NCBI GenBank assembly: GCA_018241405.1
Contig: JAFEDY010000020.1
Span: 23,197 to 81,777, forward strand
DNA: 58,581 bases
Direction of reading: 5' to 3'
Source of the DNA: Pseudomonadota bacterium
Lineage (GTDB): Bacteria > Pseudomonadota > Gammaproteobacteria > Burkholderiales > Burkholderiaceae_C
A program made the translations under genes and the position numbers. The notes beneath the pieces are model-generated. The model ran no database searches. It was not told the origin of the DNA and saw nothing but the letters and a program-made list of their open reading frames with translations. This document shows positions 54,229 to 58,581 of this stretch, piece by piece. Positions within the stretch are counted from its first letter, which is position 1. Every line of letters starts with the position of its first letter.

Positions 54229-55003
54229 GCTGTACATCCAGCGGCTCCAGCGAATCGAAATGACCGAGCCGTGGCCAGCGGCTGGTCCTGGCTTGCTGGC
54301 CGGGGCCATTACGCTGGTGTTCGAGCGGGATACGGTCATGTGCTCGTCGCCGCTGCGCTACTCACACTGCCAACAAGGTACGGTGACCGCGATGTTCGAC
54401 GGCCAAGCGCGCGACCTGGGCTTTCGGTTCACGGTACTACCAGCCGATGATGCCAAGGACTTGCCCCGTGACTGGACACTGAATACCCAAAGCATTTCAG
54501 CACAGGCGTGGCTTGGCCCTCGCACCGGCACCAGCGCAGCCCCGCCATGGCTGCTACAGGCCGAAGTGGGAGTTGATAGTGATGCCGCCGCCGTGCGGCT
54601 CCATGTGCTTGGCGCTGGCTGGCTGCAACTGCGATACAGACCAGACCTGGATGGCTGCATCGAGTTCGCCCCGGTCAACCGTCATCGCGCGACCCCCAGC
54701 CACGTCGCAGTAGCCGCCCCGGACGATGCGTTTGGCTGGCTGCTCCCGGCAAGTGCACATCCGTTTGTGCTGGACAACCGGTATTGGAAAACCGCGCACC
54801 CCCGCGATTGGCCGTGGCCTTTGGCGCAGGTGTGGCGAAGTCAACCGACCAGCAGCGAATATCGGCAGGTCATGAAAGCCGCCTTGATGGCGCGGTTTTC
54901 GCAGCACGACAAGCTACGCAGGCGGCTAAAGGCCATGCAGTGCCCGGTGACGGTGGCAGGCGTTCCCGAAGGCTTGATCGAGGAAGTCGCTGCGCTGGTG
55001 TAG
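54215..55003 (+). CDS. unknown 262-aa partner of the C39-like peptidase
   Basis: A 262-aa soluble protein (MWLDELYIQRLQRIEM...) with many Trp and Pro residues and a basic C-terminus (MKAALMARFSQHDKLRRRLKAM). No family recognised. ATG 54215 has AGGAG 8 bases upstream and overlaps the peptidase gene by 14 bases, so the two products are probably made together. It could be a substrate, inhibitor or effector of the peptidase; nothing in the sequence decides this. Confidence 0.6.
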   Translation: MWLDELYIQRLQRIEMTEPWPAAGPGLLAGAITLVFERDTVMCSSPLRYSHCQQGTVTAMFDGQARDLGFRFTVLPADDAKDLPRDWTLNTQSISAQAWLGPRTGTSAAPPWLLQAEVGVDSDAAAVRLHVLGAGWLQLRYRPDLDGCIEFAPVNRHRATPSHVAVAAPDDAFGWLLPASAHPFVLDNRYWKTAHPRDWPWPLAQVWRSQPTSSEYRQVMKAALMARFSQHDKLRRRLKAMQCPVTVAGVPEGLIEEVAALV

Positions 55004-55017
55004 CGCATGCGAGCCGG

Positions 55018-55254
55018 TCAGGCGACCGGCTCAGCCACCAACTCGCTCATGGTCACACCCAGCGCACGAGCGATCCGCTCAATGTTGCAGATCGAGATGT
55101 TGCGTTCGGAGCGTTCGACGGAACTGACGTAGTTGGGATGAAGGTCAGCAAGCTCCGCCACCTTCTCCTGAGTCAGTTTCCTCTCCAGTCGGATGCGCCT
55201 CATGTTGGCGGCGAACAGTTGCTGCGCACCACACCCATGGACTTGATTGCGCAT
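55018..55254 (-). CDS. XRE-family helix-turn-helix regulator
   Basis: A 78-aa DNA-binding protein. The HTH is LTQEKVAELADLHPNYVSSVERSERNISICNIERIARAL, as in Cro/C-protein regulators. Start uncertain: ATG 55254 is used, with a TTG at 55272 and ATG 55206 as alternatives and no good ribosome site for any, so leaderless translation is possible. It diverges from the membrane-protein gene, with repeated sites in between. Confidence 0.75.
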   Translation of the reverse strand: MRNQVHGCGAQQLFAANMRRIRLERKLTQEKVAELADLHPNYVSSVERSERNISICNIERIARALGVTMSELVAEPVA

Positions 55255-55272
55255 CCCTTGAGTCTTTGCCAA

Positions 55273-55342
55273 CCAAACTCAAAGTTCCACAGCCTTTGGG
55301 TTTGGTTTTGCGTAGACTCGTCGATTTACCCAACTCAAAGTG
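55273..55342. promoter_or_regulatory. paired direct repeats in the divergent XRE promoter region
   Basis: CCAAACTCAAAGTT (55273-55286) and CCCAACTCAAAGTG (55329-55342) agree in 12 of 14 positions and are 56 bases apart, one at the XRE gene start and one just before the ribosome site of the opposite gene. They are candidate binding sites of the XRE regulator. Confidence 0.45.
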
Positions 55343-55361
55343 TTATTTGGAGGAAATTCAA

Positions 55362-55943
55362 GTGTCCAAACGATCAGAAAAAGAAACCCGCGAAAACGCA
55401 GACTTGGTGGCGCTGCTGGCCCCGGCATTGGCGGCGACGGCCCTGTTGTCGTATTTCCAGTACCGCGCCTTGAAAAAGCAGTTTCTGTCGGGCGCGCAGG
55501 TCAAGCGCATTGAAGACCTTGAGGCCCACACACCCATCTTGGCCATCTCGACACTCGGCATCGTGTTTGCGTTGTGGGGCCTCTACGCATTCGCCGCTTG
55601 GGCCTCTCGAGGGCACGCGGCATTCATCCCAGTCGCGGCACTGGCGGTTTACGCCGTCTGGCTGCTCATCAAGCGTCTGTTGGCTGCTCAGGCCGCTTGC
55701 CTGCTGGGCGTGGTGGTGGATCAGCAAGCTGGAGCCATCACCTTCCCAACCTTCTTTCCAGCACTCAGGACGGTGCCGCTCGCAGAGATTGCCCAACTGA
55801 CCCGCGAGGATGGCAATAAGCTGCACATCGCCGGAGAGTTCGGTTCTTACTCGCTCCGGTTCAGCGACAAGCGCCGACGCGACGAATGCATCTACCTGTT
55901 GAAGTCACGCACTGAGGCCAAGATGCTGGCTGAATTGGAATGA
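55362..55943 (+). CDS. two-helix membrane protein with PH-like C-terminus
   Basis: A 193-aa protein: a charged N-terminus, a short hydrophobic stretch at about 15-32, two clear helices at about 58-80 and 87-107, then a beta-rich cytosolic domain (VVVDQQAGAITFPTFFPALRTVPLAEIAQLTRED) resembling bacterial PH domains. Start is GTG with GGAGG 8 bases upstream; the in-frame ATG at 55266 has no ribosome site. Function unknown. The stop overlaps an ATG of the hydrolase frame. Confidence 0.6.
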   Translation: MSKRSEKETRENADLVALLAPALAATALLSYFQYRALKKQFLSGAQVKRIEDLEAHTPILAISTLGIVFALWGLYAFAAWASRGHAAFIPVAALAVYAVWLLIKRLLAAQAACLLGVVVDQQAGAITFPTFFPALRTVPLAEIAQLTREDGNKLHIAGEFGSYSLRFSDKRRRDECIYLLKSRTEAKMLAELE

Positions 55944-55966
55944 AGCACAAAGCGGGAGCGGCAGAC

Positions 55967-56737
55967 ATGTTCCGAAAGATTGCACTGGCCATCGTACTCA
56001 CGACCTTGAGTGCCATCGCATGCGCAGAAGGCACCTTGTTCAAGGTGCCCACGCGCGAGGGCATCACCACAACGCTGTTTTGGGAGGCTGCGCCGGATGC
56101 CAAGGCCACGGTGTTTCTGCTTCCGGGCGGTGGCGGAGGCTTCGGCCAAGTGGAAGACGGCAAGGCCACGAGCAATAACTTTCTGGTTCGCTCGGAGGCA
56201 TTCTTTGTTGCCAACGGCTTCAACGTAGCTATCTTTGGGCGGCCCAACGACTCGCAGGACTTGGACTATGCCGACCGCATCAGCGACACCCACTTGAATG
56301 ACCTTCATAAGGTGCTGGCATTCGTAAAGCAAAAGGCCGATGTGCCTGTGTGGATCGTCGGCACCAGCCGGGGCACGGTCTCTGCGGCGGCGGCTGCCAT
56401 CAAGCTGCAAGGTGAAATGGCAGGCGTGGTGCTGACCTCCAGTGTGGTCAGCTTCAAGAAGCCCGAGGCGGTGCCCTGGCAAGACCTAGCCGCTATCAAA
56501 GTGCCCGTGCTGGTGTTGCACCACACCAAGGATGCCTGCCACCTCTGCCAACCATCGGAAGTCCCTGCCATCCTGCGCGGGTTGAAGAACGCCCCTATCA
56601 AGAAGGAAATCATGTTCAACGGCGGGGCCAACCCCAGCGGCAATGTCTGCAACGGCCAGCATTGGCACGGCTTCATCGGCGCCGAGCGTGAAGCGGTCGA
56701 TCTGATTGCCAACTGGATCAAGAACCCGGTGAACTGA
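55967..56737 (+). CDS. secreted alpha/beta hydrolase-like protein
   Basis: A 256-aa protein with a signal peptide MFRKIALAIVLTTLSAIACA (cut near residue 20). The oxyanion segment FLLPGGGGGFG and nucleophile elbow IVGTSRGTVSA (Ser about residue 135) mark a dienelactone-hydrolase/esterase-like fold, with a late HWHGF His. ATG 55967 follows GGGAG by 8 bases; ATG 55940 overlaps the upstream stop and would add 9 residues. Periplasmic; substrate unknown. Confidence 0.7.
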   Translation: MFRKIALAIVLTTLSAIACAEGTLFKVPTREGITTTLFWEAAPDAKATVFLLPGGGGGFGQVEDGKATSNNFLVRSEAFFVANGFNVAIFGRPNDSQDLDYADRISDTHLNDLHKVLAFVKQKADVPVWIVGTSRGTVSAAAAAIKLQGEMAGVVLTSSVVSFKKPEAVPWQDLAAIKVPVLVLHHTKDACHLCQPSEVPAILRGLKNAPIKKEIMFNGGANPSGNVCNGQHWHGFIGAEREAVDLIANWIKNPVN

Positions 56738-56787
56738 GCGGTGCAAGGCAATTTATCGGTTCAACAACACTGATGAAGGAGCCTTGC

Positions 56788-57102
56788 ATGAACCCCACAA
56801 GCAACATCAACGAAATTTCCGCCGCCTTGAACGCACTCGCGGCAGACATGGCGGTTTCGATTTCGTGGCACACGCTGTATCAATGGGCGGGCAGCAGCCC
56901 GCTGACAGTCGAGCACTATGCGCAACTGTTGTGCCACTGGAAGCAGCTTTGGCGGGGCGCGCGCGAAGGCACCCCCGTGCCGGCCGTATTTCTGTACCAC
57001 GGGGCTGCGAAGTTGACCTTGGTAAGGGAGAACACTTTGGACGATCCTCCTGCTGTGGCGCTGCACGATCTAGCCATGATCGCCACGGTGCTTGAAGGCT
57101 GA
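56788..57102 (+). CDS. hypothetical protein, 104 aa
   Basis: A 104-aa protein (MNPTSNINEISAALNALAADM...), mostly helical by composition, no known motif. AAGGAG lies 6 bases before ATG 56788; a start at 56773 would lie upstream of that site. It is 50 bases after the hydrolase gene and before the toxin-antitoxin operator. Confidence 0.55.
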   Translation: MNPTSNINEISAALNALAADMAVSISWHTLYQWAGSSPLTVEHYAQLLCHWKQLWRGAREGTPVPAVFLYHGAAKLTLVRENTLDDPPAVALHDLAMIATVLEG

Positions 57103-57116
57103 AAGGTCCTATCGGC

Positions 57117-57156
57117 GGCGGGTATGATGTGCAAGACTTTGTACAAATTACCCGCC
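57117..57156 (+). promoter_or_regulatory. YefM/Phd-type operator of the toxin-antitoxin operon
   Basis: Outer arms GGCGGGTA (57117-57124) and TACCCGCC (57149-57156) enclose TGTGCA (57128-57133) and TGTACA (57140-57145), whose centres are 12 bases apart. The TGTACA pair with 12-base spacing is the arrangement known for the E. coli yefM-yoeB operator. A TATGAT at 57123-57128 may be the -10. Confidence 0.6.
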
Positions 57157-57169
57157 CGTTGGAGGCTTC

Positions 57170-57472
57170 ATGGCGATCTCTGTCAGTGATGTGGTTCCGT
57201 TCTCCCAAGCCAGGGCGAACCTGTCCGAATTGGCTGACCAAGCCAAGGCAGGGGCTGAGAAGGTCATCACCAAGAATGGTGAGAGCTACGTTGCCTTGAT
57301 CGACGCACAGCGGCTGGACTACTACCACCAGCTGGAGCGAGAGCGCATTCACCTGCTGCTGCTCAACGACGCGAGCAAAGGGCTGGATGACGTGCTGGCG
57401 GGCAACGTGAAAGACGCAAAAGCCACCCTGGCTGCCCTCAAACGCCGCCGCACTGACAAATCGGGGGCCTGA
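57170..57472 (+). CDS. Phd/YefM-family antitoxin
   Basis: A 100-aa antitoxin. DVVPFSQARANLSELADQAKAGAEKVITKNGESYVALID (about residues 7-45) is the Phd/YefM DNA-binding fold; the C-terminal half would bind and neutralise the toxin. GGAGG sits 5 bases before ATG. The toxin gene begins 4 bases after the stop. It should autoregulate through the TGTACA sites upstream. Confidence 0.85.
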   Translation: MAISVSDVVPFSQARANLSELADQAKAGAEKVITKNGESYVALIDAQRLDYYHQLERERIHLLLLNDASKGLDDVLAGNVKDAKATLAALKRRRTDKSGA

Positions 57473-57476
57473 CTCA

Positions 57477-57896
57477 GTGAGCGCCAAAGCGGAACTCCAC
57501 CCAGTCAAGGCCAGCGCCTCTTTTGAGGCCAGCCTCAATGAGGCACGTCAATTCCTGACTAAGGAAGGACATCCCCAAGACTTCGATGCCTTGCTCGACG
57601 AACTGTTGACGAAGGTCGTCCCTTACTTGGGTCGCTTCCCGCGGATTGGCCGCCCGTTGCTGGACGAGAAAGCCGGTGCGGTTGAGACGCTGACGGCTCA
57701 AGAAGCCTTAAAGCTGCGGGCGGTAACCCTCCAGCCCCGGCAATACGTGTCGCCCTCATTTCTGCTCATCTACGCGACAACAGCGGACACCGTCTACCTG
57801 TTGAACTTACGGTATTACAGGCAGTTGTCATTCGACCTGGAATCCATGTGGCTTGCCGGTTCCCCCAGTTTCTGCCACGCGGCCAGGAACGAGTAA
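57477..57896 (+). CDS. RelE/ParE-superfamily toxin
   Basis: A 139-aa basic protein with the RelE/ParE plan: helices at the N-terminus (ASFEASLNEARQFLTKEG), then strands with YVSPSFLLIYATTADTVYLLNLRYYRQLSFDL. It is longer than most family toxins (85-110 aa). Start is GTG, 4 bases after the antitoxin stop. mRNA interferase or gyrase inhibition cannot be told apart here. Confidence 0.75.
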   Translation: MSAKAELHPVKASASFEASLNEARQFLTKEGHPQDFDALLDELLTKVVPYLGRFPRIGRPLLDEKAGAVETLTAQEALKLRAVTLQPRQYVSPSFLLIYATTADTVYLLNLRYYRQLSFDLESMWLAGSPSFCHAARNE

Positions 57897-57950
57897 ACAG
57901 GCGCACATAATGATGAGAAAAACAGAAAGTTACAGGGAGGGGCTCGGTAC

Positions 57951-58581
57951 ATGAAGTTCGTCAGCAATGCGGGCACAGATCGTGTCGTGGATTTGGTTCG
58001 CCCGTGGTTGAAGCCCAACCACCAATTGGACGTGGTGTCGCCGTCCTTCTCGTTGTTCGCGTTTGCTGAAGTCTTGGCCGACGTGCCCCGTCTAGCCAAT
58101 GCACGTTTGGTTGTTCCTGCGCATCGAACCAAAGACGGCACGGTCAGTGTTCACGAACAGCTGGAACTGCTGGGCACCAAGGCAGACCGAGCCGCCCGCA
58201 ACAAGCTTCAAGCCCCGTGGCTCGCCCGTAAGTTCGCTGCGTGGCTTGATGCCAAGGCACAGGTTCGACATGCATCTGGTGCCATTCCCCAGGGCACCAT
58301 GGTTTTGCGGGATGACCAAGGTACTGCACAGCAAGCCGTGTTGGGCTCGTTCGCCTTCAGCACAGAAGGCCTTGGCATTACGCCCGGCAACCCGCTGAGC
58401 CTGATTCAAACATCGGAGAGCCCGGCAGAAGCCCAGATGCTGAGCCAATGGTTCGACATGCAGTGGGGAGCCCTCAAAGACCAGCCAGAGGCCAAGGGTG
58501 CCTGCATCGCGTCGGTCAAGAGGCTGGGCCCACACGGTGGCGCTACCAGCGTCTACACGCTCATGCTCCAGCACCTCTTTG
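57951..58581 (+). CDS. N-terminal part of a large protein, possibly PLD-domain helicase (partial)
   Basis: The frame is open from ATG 57951 (GGGAGG upstream) to the window edge, 210 codons. MKFVSNAGTDRVVDLVRPWLKPNHQLDVVSPSFSLFAFAEVL and later AVLGSFAFSTEGLGITPGNPLSLIQ resemble the N-terminal phospholipase-D-like region found in SNF2/DEAD-type helicases of defence loci. No helicase motif is within view, so this assignment is tentative. Next to a toxin-antitoxin pair on an integrative element, a defence role would be natural. Confidence 0.5.
   Translation, partial: MKFVSNAGTDRVVDLVRPWLKPNHQLDVVSPSFSLFAFAEVLADVPRLANARLVVPAHRTKDGTVSVHEQLELLGTKADRAARNKLQAPWLARKFAAWLDAKAQVRHASGAIPQGTMVLRDDQGTAQQAVLGSFAFSTEGLGITPGNPLSLIQTSESPAEAQMLSQWFDMQWGALKDQPEAKGACIASVKRLGPHGGATSVYTLMLQHLF

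Larger units (their letters stand above)
49813..58581 (+). mobile_element. integrative element, left end (continues past the window)
   Basis: It begins at the break in tRNA-Thr. Evidence: adjacent tyrosine recombinase, lower G+C with more even codon use, absence of the repeat family common in the core, a duplicate tRNA-Thr, toxin-antitoxin and mostly unknown cargo. The right end is not in the window, and no conjugation genes are seen yet, so genomic island, prophage remnant or ICE cannot be separated. Confidence 0.8.

Overview
The window looks like chromosomal DNA of a betaproteobacterium, most likely Comamonadaceae (Acidovorax, Alicycliphilus or Diaphorobacter-like). The signs are a high G+C core with strong G/C third-position bias, a phasin gene of polyhydroxyalkanoate (PHA) storage, metZ-type methionine synthesis, the gene order folC-SPOR-cvpA-purF-metZ-gltX, and a family of short palindromic repeats between core genes. 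The assignment is inference; no 16S gene is present.

Layout. 1-1683: end of an Mrp/Pha cation/proton antiporter operon (D partial, E, F, G, all overlapping). 1696-14244: M14-type peptidase, LOG-family protein, ybdD-cstA, MFS transporter-rmuC, 2-hydroxyacid dehydrogenase, NhaD-type antiporter, pncB, thioesterase. 14342-17316: phasin gene with two operator-like repeats, an iron-binding protein gene with a Fur-like promoter, and an SDR dehydrogenase gene under a perfect palindrome. 17373-17981: six tRNA genes (Ala-Glu-Asp twice) directly downstream of gltX. 18047-25033: gltX, metZ, purF, cvpA, SPOR protein and folC, all on the minus strand. 25082-28051: ArsC/Spx-like protein, glycine-zipper protein, ppnP, argG. 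28164-30601: arsenic operon arsR-arsI-arsC-acr3. 30661-32068: queC and yhhQ under a candidate preQ1-I riboswitch. 32202-38310: SPW protein, murB, yajQ, retropepsin-like protein, degenerate HD-GYP protein, plsY, ybaK, aldo/keto reductase. 38385-42569: Fe3+-type ABC importer. 42761-43713: methyltransferase and a truncated DUF1697 remnant. 43891-49761: hydrolase, prfB with its programmed frameshift, pepN, fbp.

From about 49.8 kb to the right edge the DNA changes character. Base composition is less G+C rich, the dispersed repeat family is absent, and most genes are unknown. A tRNA-Thr(CGU) gene after fbp is cut in its anticodon arm, and a tyrosine recombinase gene follows. The element carries its own complete tRNA-Thr(CGU) on the other strand, which could replace the broken one. 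Cargo includes a 508-aa protein translationally coupled to the integrase, a stand-alone C39-like cysteine peptidase with an overlapping unknown partner, an XRE regulator facing a membrane protein and a secreted hydrolase, a Phd/YefM-RelE/ParE-type toxin-antitoxin pair, and at the edge the start of what may be a PLD-domain helicase of a defence system.

The strongest items for follow-up are the tRNA-Thr replacement, the C39-peptidase gene pair, the dispersed repeat absorbed in frame into pepN, the preQ1 candidate, and the leaderless arsR with its operator on the promoter.
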